A DNA stretch of 37,669 nucleotides. Origin: Nostoc sp. TCL26-01. GTDB lineage: Bacteria > Cyanobacteriota > Cyanobacteriia > Cyanobacteriales > Nostocaceae. Where the stretch lies: contig NZ_CP040302.1 of NCBI RefSeq assembly GCF_013393945.1, positions 1 through 37,669 of the forward strand, written 5' to 3'. A program made the translations under genes and the position numbers. Positions 24,076 to 31,300 of this stretch are shown one piece after another (the first letter of the stretch is position 1; each line of letters opens with the position of its first letter). The notes beneath the pieces were generated by a model. That model was not told the origin of the DNA, searched no databases, and saw only the letters and a list, made by a program, of their open reading frames with translations.

Positions 24076-25812
24076 ATGGCTTACGCGATTGCTCGAATTA
24101 AAAAACTCAAGCGCAGCAATTTAGCAGGCAGTGAAGCGCACACAGCTCGTGAACGAGAGACACCCAACGCCGACCGCAGCAAAAAAAATATCAGATTTAT
24201 TGGTAACAATTCATCAACAGAGACATTAGATCAGCTGGTAATCGACAAGATAGGACAACAGCAACGGAAGATTCGCCCTGATGCAGTGTATGCCGTAGAA
24301 ATTTTGCTCACCGCCAGTCCGGAGTATTTTAGACCAGACTGCCCAACGAAAGCAGGATATTACGAAGCTGATAAAGTACGCGCATGGCTGTTTGCATCTC
24401 AGCAGTGGCTACAGGATAATTACGGCTCACGCATTGTCAGAGCCGAACTGCACTTAGATGAAGCCACACCCCACATCCATGCTTACTTTGTCCCCTTAGA
24501 TGACAATGGACAACTCAGAGCCAAACACTTCTTCGACGGTCGGCAGAAAATGAGGCAGTTCCAAGATTCCTACTCCGCCGCTACAGAACATCTAGGGTTA
24601 GAGCGTGGGATTAAAGGCAGTAAAGCCCAACACCAGGACATCAAAGACTTTTACAGCATAGTCAACGCCGGCATAGAACCCAACAGCTTTCTCACCCAGT
24701 CCCAAATGCAAGCCAAAGCTGCCGACCGGGAGAGAGCGCAAACCAGGAAACAGGAACTAGAACGCACTGCCAAAGCTTTAGTACAAGAGAATGAACTGTT
24801 ACAACAGCGAATTCAAGAATTAGAAGCCTCTAAAAATCAGTGGTTACAGCAAGCAACCTTACTGAGAGAGTTGGCATTAGAAGATGTGGCATGGCAGTTA
24901 GGATTAGACCGTGACCACAGCCAAGCGAATAGATGGAAGGGTCACGGTCACATCATTAATATAGATAAATCAAAATTTTACGACTTTGCCCCTGGTCATC
25001 AAAAAGGTGGCGGTGGTGCGATTGACTTGGTAATGCACGTCAATGACTGCGATTTTAAAAAAGCGATCTCCTGGTTACATGACCGATTTGGAGAATCGGG
25101 AGTGATGAGGGCAGCCATAGCCAAAACTCAAAAAGAAGTAATTGAGATTGCCCAACAACAACCAAGACCCCAATTTACACCCCCGGTAGCAGATGAAAAT
25201 CAATGGCTCTCAGTGCAGAACTACTTAACTAAAAAAAGAGGACTGCCTAATTATTTGGTGTCAGCCTTGAAAGAGTCAGGATTACTGTATGCCGACGAGC
25301 GAAAAAATGCTGTGTTTGGGATGCGTTCTCTGACTGGGGAAGTTATGGGTGCATTTGTGCGCGGCACAGTAGGAGAAGATAACACCTTCATGGGTTATGC
25401 CAAAGGGACAAAACGGGCTGATTGTTGGTTTTATCTTCGGCTGGGTGTCCAAGCCAGCGATGAAAACGATGAAATTCAGAGAGTGATTTTGTGTAAATCT
25501 CCCATTGATACCCTGTCAGTGGCAGCACTGGAGATGGAGATACACAATGGAGAACCCCCAGACAGAACCATGTATTTGGCAGTGGATAGCCCCCAGTCCT
25601 TACCGTTAGAGTTTCTCCTCTCAATCAAGCGAATTGGAGTGACTTTTGATAATGATGAGTTGGGGAATGAAGCGGCTCATGCTGTCAAGGAGTTGCTGCC
25701 ACAGGCGAAAATCGTTATGCCTGACGAATCTGATTGGAATCAGCAGCTTTTGGCTCTCCTGGAACGGGAGAGATTAGAACAAAAACCACGTTCAAGGGGG
25801 TTAAGGCGTTGA
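24076..25812 (+). CDS. MobV-type relaxase fused to DUF3991/TOPRIM primase domains
   Basis: A 578-residue mobilisation protein. Residues 1-210 are a Mob/Pre (MobV) relaxase: basic N terminus MAYAIARIKKLKRSN, and the metal-binding motif HLDEATPHIH (His126, Asp128, Glu129, His133, His135). A coiled coil (about 215-262) links it to a CHC2-like region (about 268-340, WKGHGHIIN to GGGGAIDLVM), a DUF3991-like part (about 375-440) and a TOPRIM domain (about 450-560, with Asp residues in TFDNDELGNEA). The relaxase nicks one strand at oriT; fused primase domains could start complementary-strand synthesis in the recipient. A homologous C-terminal fragment lies upstream on the other strand. The encoded VirD4-like protein at 31301 would supply the coupling ATPase. 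Confidence 0.9.
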   Translation: MAYAIARIKKLKRSNLAGSEAHTARERETPNADRSKKNIRFIGNNSSTETLDQLVIDKIGQQQRKIRPDAVYAVEILLTASPEYFRPDCPTKAGYYEADKVRAWLFASQQWLQDNYGSRIVRAELHLDEATPHIHAYFVPLDDNGQLRAKHFFDGRQKMRQFQDSYSAATEHLGLERGIKGSKAQHQDIKDFYSIVNAGIEPNSFLTQSQMQAKAADRERAQTRKQELERTAKALVQENELLQQRIQELEASKNQWLQQATLLRELALEDVAWQLGLDRDHSQANRWKGHGHIINIDKSKFYDFAPGHQKGGGGAIDLVMHVNDCDFKKAISWLHDRFGESGVMRAAIAKTQKEVIEIAQQQPRPQFTPPVADENQWLSVQNYLTKKRGLPNYLVSALKESGLLYADERKNAVFGMRSLTGEVMGAFVRGTVGEDNTFMGYAKGTKRADCWFYLRLGVQASDENDEIQRVILCKSPIDTLSVAALEMEIHNGEPPDRTMYLAVDSPQSLPLEFLLSIKRIGVTFDNDELGNEAAHAVKELLPQAKIVMPDESDWNQQLLALLERERLEQKPRSRGLRR

Positions 25813-25831
25813 TTGAATTCAGTAGCCGGAC

Positions 25832-25955
25832 GAACTCTTGACCGCTTCGCTCGAATAAGCGGTGGCTCTTACGGGCATGGAGATTTTGGTGAGGCCAATT
25901 AGATATGCTCCCCCGCAAGAGCCACTCCGCTTCGCCGCTTATTCGTCAAGAGTTC
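25832..25955. repeat. Imperfect 39-bp inverted repeat, 46-bp spacer
   Basis: Left arm 25832-25870 begins GAACTCTTGACCGCTTCGCT and the right arm 25917-25955 ends in its complement (TCAAGAGTTC). The outer and inner ends pair perfectly; the middle has small shifts. It lies just after the relaxase gene and could act as a terminator, or be a dispersed repeat. Confidence 0.6.
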
Positions 25956-26039
25956 TTAAACCTCGGAATTTTGGAAATATACTAAAAAACTTTCCGCCAA
26001 AGATGGCGTACTGTACGTCAGAAAAAGATGGATTAGCAA

Positions 26040-26270
26040 GCTTAAAAGCTTTTAAGCGAATTTCCCAACAATTGACCAATTATTGGGAGCAAATGGGAGA
26101 CTTCTTATAAGTATTGGAAACTGTTTGGATTTATTGGGAATTTTTGAGCTAATGAGAATTTTGTGACTGGATGACGTAAAAGATGTAAGAAGGTAAGAAA
26201 AAATTGGAGAATTGGGAGATATTGTCGAGATATTGGGAGATGTTGAATGTAGTTGGTGAGAATTGGGAAA
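26040..26270. repeat. 18-bp palindrome and phased ATTGGGAGA boxes
   Basis: GCTTAAAAGCTTTTAAGC at 26040-26057 is a perfect palindrome. It is followed by ATTGGGA-like boxes at about 26082, 26113, 26133, 26203, 26211, 26221, 26232 and 26262; in the dense part the steps are 8 to 11 bp, close to one helical turn. Confidence 0.5.
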
Positions 26271-26626
26271 ATGGATGTTTTGTCGAAATTTTTTCTCAGA
26301 TGCACGAATTTAATCAAATCAATAAACAAGTGCCAAAACTGTAATATTTATTGATAAATGTGTCAATAATCAAGGTTTGGGCGGTTTATCTTGAGAGTAA
26401 TTATCAATTAGATAGACAAAAAAAGGGTCAAAAACAGGGAAAAATTATTTTTTTGGATTTTGTTTTTTAATGTTGAGTCTTGGTTCTGTTTCAAGCCGAA
26501 TGCTCAACGTTCAATTTGTTTGTGAACAGCTACGATAGCCAAGCGATCGCGCACCTTGTGGTCAACCTAATCCAAGATAAAATCAGGAACGAAAAAATGA
26601 AATTGATGATGAGCCAGGGGTAAGGT

Positions 26627-26953
26627 ATGGAAGTCAAAAGCGAAGTGACAATAAAATTTAGTGGCGAACTACCAACAGCCACGCCAGCCGAGAACAAGAA
26701 AGTTGCAATCGAGTTGACCGATCAGAACGGCATAGTCTTCACTGCTCAAGTTAATGCAAAAAGTTGGCGCAAGGCTGAAACTAGCGCCTCGGAATTTGCA
26801 GACTGGGCTGGGGCTGTATCGGGCAAGCTTGGTGTGCGAACAGAAAACGGCTTTGAGATCATTGACGCAGGAATTCAGCTTTTTGAAAAGAAGGCGAAGG
26901 AGGTAAAACCAGACGTGGGCGCTGCTGTATCTGAAGCTGGCGTTTCTTCATGA
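26627..26953 (+). CDS. FinO-like fertility-inhibition family protein (cyanobacterial)
   Basis: A 108-residue protein. A beta-rich N-terminal part (VTIKFSGELP, then VAIELTDQNGIVFTAQVNAK) is followed by SWRKAE, FADWAGAVSGKLG and a helical end. This pattern resembles the small cyanobacterial plasmid proteins that databases call FinO-like, where FinO proteins bind RNA and control conjugation; the functional link is uncertain. The start has an AGGGG Shine-Dalgarno and an in-frame stop just upstream. It converges with the next gene. Confidence 0.5.
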   Translation: MEVKSEVTIKFSGELPTATPAENKKVAIELTDQNGIVFTAQVNAKSWRKAETSASEFADWAGAVSGKLGVRTENGFEIIDAGIQLFEKKAKEVKPDVGAAVSEAGVSS

Positions 26954-26978
26954 CCACATACAACAAAACCCTACTCCT

Positions 26979-27920
26979 TCACTGCGAGCGTGTTTGGTGT
27001 GGGGTTGTTGGGGGCTGAACAGGCTGAGTTTGGGTTTTGGGTTGAGCTTTCTTGACTGGTTTACTTTGAGGTTGCGGTTTGGGTTTATTGCCCTTTGACG
27101 CGGCTATATTCGCTTTTTTCTCTTTAAATGCAGCAAGCTTATCATCTTTTGATGCCTTTAGAAACTTTGGCGGTTTATCTTGGGGCAACCCTAGTAAGCT
27201 CTCAAATGCGAAAACATTCCTATGTGGCAGGAATTTTGCTTTAATTTCAACAAAACTAGGCTTGCCACGCTCCTCCTTTGGTAGCAAAGGATTGAATCTA
27301 AAGGGAGGAACGATTGCATCTTTCCACAATAAAGGTATGTGGCTAGCCTTCATGAACCGCACTTTTCTAGAAGTCTCGGTCTGCTTAATATAATCCAATC
27401 TCTCGGCTGTAAAATTCCGAAACACTGATATACAAGGTGTCTGGCAAGCTGGGATGAATTGCCACAACCCTGTAAATCTAAACTCCAAGTCTTGATAATC
27501 TGCAAACAAACCCGATTTGGAGCCATTATCAAAGCCCAAAACCTGAAACCCGATTACATGAGGTTTATCTCGCAAAGGAAAATGTATCACCCTTGGATAA
27601 ACCATGAGCCGTACATAATCACTACCACTGTTACGAATCTGTTTTTTTAAAAAATCAAATATCAGTTTTTTTTGAGGGGCATGATGTAAAACATAGTCCC
27701 GCTCTTGAATCGATATAGTCGGATGAGGTTTGGCTTTGAGATCCACAGTGCCAGCAATTACCCCAATAGCCTGAAATATAGAGGAGTTTTCTGAAGAAGA
27801 AGTGCTATCACTTTTATCTGACTCTGGCTGTGTATCTGGTATAGATTCAGTGAGTTGCCCGCTAGGAATGATCGTAATGATTTTTTTCGGCTTGGCTGGC
27901 TCGTTGCTGGGGTTAATCAT
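26979..27920 (-). CDS. Conserved cyanobacterial hypothetical protein
   Basis: A 313-residue protein from the ATG at 27920 (the frame extends six codons to a GTG at 27938). The core, about residues 50-250 (IFQAIGVIAGTV, RDKPHVIGFQVLGFD, LWQFIPACQTPCISVFRNFT, FMKASHIPLLWKDA), looks like a well-conserved globular domain that I associate with cyanobacterial proteins of unknown function. The C terminus is a Lys/Gln/Pro-rich tail (KPKPQPQSKPVKKAQ), probably disordered and possibly nucleic-acid binding. No signal peptide. It often accompanies FinO-like genes, as here, but this is from memory. Confidence 0.6.
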   Translation of the reverse strand: MINPSNEPAKPKKIITIIPSGQLTESIPDTQPESDKSDSTSSSENSSIFQAIGVIAGTVDLKAKPHPTISIQERDYVLHHAPQKKLIFDFLKKQIRNSGSDYVRLMVYPRVIHFPLRDKPHVIGFQVLGFDNGSKSGLFADYQDLEFRFTGLWQFIPACQTPCISVFRNFTAERLDYIKQTETSRKVRFMKASHIPLLWKDAIVPPFRFNPLLPKEERGKPSFVEIKAKFLPHRNVFAFESLLGLPQDKPPKFLKASKDDKLAAFKEKKANIAASKGNKPKPQPQSKPVKKAQPKTQTQPVQPPTTPHQTRSQ

Positions 27921-28123
27921 TATTGGGACGACTCGCACCTACACAAACCATTGTAGAATTTTCTTAACAGGTATGAAGTTAACCGCAGATGCCTGGTGCG
28001 ATTCATGAATTCTCTGTAAAGAACATGAATTTTTTTCGGAACTTGCTACCATGTAAGCTGTATATCCCTACATACCGAACCACCTATACAGTAACCCCCA
28101 CATCTTTTTTCGCGCCCCCGGTT

Positions 28124-28492
28124 CTATTTTCCTATCATAAGGTGGATCAGAAATAGTATGCTAACTATCCCCACTGTCAGCCATATTAGTCTGAGATCAC
28201 TGCTCCATACTGTGCGCCACCCGTTGATTAGACCGAAACCAGAGCGTTTGCGCTGAATAAACACTAAAGTGATAACAGGAGCGATGGAGGCGATCAAGCT
28301 GCCTACGATCCACTCCATCACAATTGCGCCGAATGACGAATTTTTCTTGGTTTCTAATAGGAACAAAAGTGTGATTGGCCAGCACACTATTATTAAAATC
28401 AGATCAGGATTGCGGAACAAGTATCCCCACCACCCAAATGTTAACTTCCATGTCATTCTTTTCAGATCGTCGATGATCACACCTGTACACAT
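28124..28492 (-). CDS. Hypothetical membrane protein
   Basis: A 122-residue protein with about three hydrophobic helices (near 30-46, 56-78 and 101-120) and a short basic loop (IQRKRSGFG). The ATG is at 28492. Not recognised. It lies downstream of the 360-residue gene in the same direction, about 100 bp apart, so it may be an accessory or immunity membrane protein to it; that is inference. Confidence 0.5.
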   Translation of the reverse strand: MCTGVIIDDLKRMTWKLTFGWWGYLFRNPDLILIIVCWPITLLFLLETKKNSSFGAIVMEWIVGSLIASIAPVITLVFIQRKRSGFGLINGWRTVWSSDLRLIWLTVGIVSILFLIHLMIGK

Positions 28493-28596
28493 AACTTCTC
28501 ACATACCTCTAACTAACTTCAATGTTTTTGTGAATTATTGGACTTAGAACACTCTACGGACTAGATGGTCATCAGTGACACTCTCAAAAGAGAAGT

Positions 28597-29679
28597 TTAG
28601 TAAGAAATCTTCTGACTTTGTTCTTGTTGTTGCTGATTTTCAAGCTGAGGTACATATTTCTCATTTAACTGTTCAAATTCATTTTTATTCTCAATACCAA
28701 AATGTTCTCCTACTTTCTCGGCTACTGAATGACTCAAGTCCTCTGAAGATCCCTCATAGGATTCACCCGTAAGCTTTTGATATAAATTCTGGTTGGCATT
28801 ATTTACTAAGGTAGCCATATTGTCATCTGTATTTATAATTCCGGACTCTATCTCCTGATTCCAATCCGACATTAAAGTTTTGTAATCTTGAACATCAATA
28901 TCATTCATCTGTTGTGGTAAATCAGAAACTGAAGTCGTGATTCCAGGGGGATCAATTTCAGGAGAATTAATAGTATTCTTTTGAAAGACACTGGTTAACG
29001 AGTCTAGGTCTTCTTTGGCAACAAAATATTGCGTACCTCCTCCATAATTAAGCTCTTTGTTTTTTGTCCAATTTTCTACATCAGAGTTAGTAGATTTGAG
29101 AGCTTTTATTTCCTTATTAGCAACATAAAACTCAGGCTTGCGTTCTTGATTAGATATTGAATCTCCTTGAATGCCTAGCTCTGATTTATCCGAGTCTTGG
29201 GTAAAGTAGTTGCCAACTTTGTTAGTTCCTGGGTTTTGATATTGCTTCAAAACTTCATCAGGTTGTATAGTTTCTACACTAACTTCACGATTGAAATTAA
29301 TCCCTTTCATCTCTTGTAAAGCTTCTTTATCGTTATATCCAGCTTGTTGATAAAAATTGTAAGCTGTTTCAAACCTTTCACGAACAACAGAATCTGGATG
29401 GTTCTGCCAATGTTCTTGCCAGCTTTTATCTAATCTAGTATCTGACTGACCTTCTTCTCTCGCTTGTTTATACTCTGGATTTTGGGATTCGAGTGAGTAA
29501 AGATTCGACCGCGCAGTTTCAACTTTATTCATCGACTCCTTCAACTCAGACTCCAAGTTGCTACGTTCTTCAATAGAGGCACTATCGTAACGCGACCGAA
29601 GATCCTCGAACTCTTTTGAGGCTCCATCTAGCTCTTGAGTAAGTTGCTGGTGTTGTTCTAAGTATTGTGAATAATTCAT
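28597..29679 (-). CDS. Hypothetical protein with possible polymorphic-toxin domain
   Basis: A 360-residue acidic, Gln/Asn-rich protein. Residues 1-75 look like a coiled coil. The central part (about 150-240: KVGNYFTQ, then R180 region, AL-KSTNSD, W and GGGTQYFVAKEDL) resembles catalytic domains of polymorphic toxins such as the ADP-ribosyltransferase-like Ntox46, with the KST and GGGTQYF blocks as key pieces. The rest is helical and polar. A substrate of the conjugative coupling protein encoded nearby is possible. No signal peptide is visible. The family match is from pattern memory and uncertain. Confidence 0.45.
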   Translation of the reverse strand: MNYSQYLEQHQQLTQELDGASKEFEDLRSRYDSASIEERSNLESELKESMNKVETARSNLYSLESQNPEYKQAREEGQSDTRLDKSWQEHWQNHPDSVVRERFETAYNFYQQAGYNDKEALQEMKGINFNREVSVETIQPDEVLKQYQNPGTNKVGNYFTQDSDKSELGIQGDSISNQERKPEFYVANKEIKALKSTNSDVENWTKNKELNYGGGTQYFVAKEDLDSLTSVFQKNTINSPEIDPPGITTSVSDLPQQMNDIDVQDYKTLMSDWNQEIESGIINTDDNMATLVNNANQNLYQKLTGESYEGSSEDLSHSVAEKVGEHFGIENKNEFEQLNEKYVPQLENQQQQEQSQKISY

Positions 29680-29835
29680 AACTTTTACGTCGTAACTCTT
29701 TTCAAAAGTCTTGATACAGATTTTAAAGAAATATCAACAATAACCTCTTTCCCATAAGAGACTATAGGAATCATATTTGATTTCTGAAAAAGACTACGCG
29801 ATAATGCGGAGGGAGTATCTTGTCTAAGAGCGAAC

Positions 29836-30333
29836 ATGATAAACCAGGAGCTACAAGCTAAGATCGGGGAACTACAAGAATTTATAGATCATCGGCCAGA
29901 TGCGCGTGAGGTCAGGAAAGCATTGGCAGTAAAGCTAGTTTATCAAGGCTATAAGTATGAGGAAATTCAAACAATTTTAGATGTGTCTCTTGGTTCGATT
30001 ACAAGCTGGAAGAACGCTTATCAGGAATATGGAATTTCTGGACTACGCCTAAATCATCAAGGCAGAAAGAGTTACTTGAGCGATGAACAGCGAGAAGAAG
30101 TATTAAGTTGGTTGCAAACTAAAGATATTTGGGAACTGGGTGAACTGGAGTACAAATTAGCATTTGAATATGATGTGATCTATGAATCAAAACGAAGCTA
30201 TTACGATTTATTTGACGCGGCGGGAATTAGTTGGAAGAAAACCACTGCCTTGAATCCAAAGGCGGACATTGAGGCTGTTGCAGCAAAAAAAAACAAATTG
30301 AATCATTGTTGGCAAGTAAAAGAGAGCAAATAG
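29836..30333 (+). CDS. IS630 transposase, N-terminal frame (copy 2)
   Basis: 165 residues: helix-turn-helix DNA-binding region (about 25-75, YEEIQTILDVSLGSITSWKN) and a linker. A run of nine adenines at 30285-30293 near the end allows a -1 slip into the DDE frame, giving AVAAKKKQIESLLASKREQI. Confidence 0.85.
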   Translation: MINQELQAKIGELQEFIDHRPDAREVRKALAVKLVYQGYKYEEIQTILDVSLGSITSWKNAYQEYGISGLRLNHQGRKSYLSDEQREEVLSWLQTKDIWELGELEYKLAFEYDVIYESKRSYYDLFDAAGISWKKTTALNPKADIEAVAAKKNKLNHCWQVKESK

Positions 30334-30893
30334 AATCAGGAAGACTAAGAGTATTGTTAATAGATGAGTGTCATCTTCTCTGGGGAGACTTAACCGGATA
30401 TGTTTGGGGAAAAACCGATCAAGAAATTGCAGTGGAAGTTATTAACGAACGAGATAAACAGACATACTACGGGGCAGTTGACTATCTCAATGGTAAGTTG
30501 CTTTTGAAAGCTTACAATGCTGGTAATTCTGAAAATACTATTGATTATTTACGCTATTTATTAGATCAATCCCCGAACCAACAATTACTTCTTTTTTGGG
30601 ATGGTGCTTCTTACCATCGTTCTCATGTTGTTCAAGGCTTTTTAGGTGAGGTAAACGAAGGTTTGCCACCAGAACAATGGAAAATTCACTGCGTCCGTTT
30701 TGCTCCTAATTGTCCATCGCAAAATCCAATTGAGGATATTTGGTTACAAGCTAAAACATGGGTGCGGCGTTTCTGTGCTTTGATTCCTTCGTTCTCTCAT
30801 CTGAAGTGGATGTTTGAGTGGTTTATCCGATACACTACCTTTGATTTTGGGACTCTTCAAATGTACGGAGCTTTTTCAGAAATCAAATATTAG
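30285..30893 (+). CDS. IS630 transposase, DDE catalytic frame (copy 2)
   Basis: Entered by -1 frameshift at the A9 run; its own frame opens from 30306. The catalytic acidic residues are in LLIDECHLLWGD, LLFWDGASYHRS and SQNPIEDIWLQAK. The fused protein would be about 350 residues. It appears intact. Confidence 0.85.
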   Translation, partial: KKKQIESLLASKREQIESGRLRVLLIDECHLLWGDLTGYVWGKTDQEIAVEVINERDKQTYYGAVDYLNGKLLLKAYNAGNSENTIDYLRYLLDQSPNQQLLLFWDGASYHRSHVVQGFLGEVNEGLPPEQWKIHCVRFAPNCPSQNPIEDIWLQAKTWVRRFCALIPSFSHLKWMFEWFIRYTTFDFGTLQMYGAFSEIKY

Positions 30894-30900
30894 TCCTATA

Positions 30901-31060
30901 TTTATAAAGTAAATCTTAAGTAGGGTGTGTTACAGCTTTAACCTAACGCACCGTGTTATATAGCGGTGCGCTAGGCGCTCGTATCATAATTTTTCGTGAT
31001 AAATCATATCGAAATATGCGCCTAACACACCCTACAAGAATTTTATTTTTACTTTATAAA
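30901..31060. mobile_element. MITE with TTTATAAAGTAAA ends
   Basis: A 160-bp element. TTTATAAAGTAAA at 30901-30913 is repeated as its complement at 31048-31060, and a second inner inverted pair (TAGGGTGTGTTA and TAACACACCCTA) follows. It directly abuts the right end of IS630 copy 2. The GTAGGGTGTGTTA unit is a common cyanobacterial dispersed repeat. Confidence 0.6.
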
Positions 31061-31066
31061 TAGCCT

Positions 31067-31251
31067 CTAAGCTCGACTTTATCCAAAATTAAGAACTCGC
31101 TTTTCTTTAGCCGATAAAAACCGTGGCTTTTTGACAAATACTTTTTCCACGTTACAGATTATCGATGAAGTTAAAAAAGGAAAACTACCGTCCCAAAAAG
31201 GTTTCAGAGATAATGAGAACGTTGCGAAAAAATGGATAAAGTCGAGCTAAG
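31067..31251. mobile_element. 185-bp element bounded by 19-bp inverted repeats
   Basis: CTAAGCTCGACTTTATCCA at 31067-31085 and its complement, one mismatch, at 31233-31251. No frame inside is convincing. It may be a MITE or the joined ends of a deleted insertion sequence. With the preceding MITE it fills the 400-bp gene-free gap before the coupling-protein gene. Confidence 0.55.
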
Positions 31252-31300
31252 GGGAGAGAGATATTAAGATGTAACTCATCACTACTAAAAAAGATTAGTA

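Larger units (their letters stand above)
22631..26021. repeat. Inverted repeat pair bounding the mobilisation cassette
   Basis: 22631-22667 and 25984-26021 are inverted copies. They share TGACG-Y-ACAGTACGCCA (17 of 18) and GGAAAGTTTTT (11 of 11), with a short variable hairpin between. Everything needed for mobilisation lies between them (3.4 kb). Confidence 0.6.
25813..26626. other. Gene-free, repeat-rich region after the relaxase gene
   Basis: No supported gene in 814 bp. It contains an imperfect 39-bp inverted repeat (25832-25955), one copy of the cassette-bounding repeat (25984-26021), a perfect palindrome (26040-26057), about eight ATTGGGAGA-like boxes (26082-26270) and a very AT-rich part (26330-26480). 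This combination could be a vegetative origin, but no initiator gene is adjacent. Confidence 0.45.
29763..30900 (+). mobile_element. IS630-family insertion sequence, copy 2
   Basis: A 1138-bp element. The left end starts TATAGGAATCATATTTGATT at 29763 and the right end, read inward from 30900, starts TATAGGACTAATATTTGATT. TA lies at both borders, as expected for IS630. It is a different IS from copy 1. The MITE at 34182-34295 has related ends. Confidence 0.85.

Noticed and set aside
27079..27393. 104-codon plus-strand frame
   Set aside because: It lies wholly antisense to the conserved 313-residue gene and has shadow-like composition.
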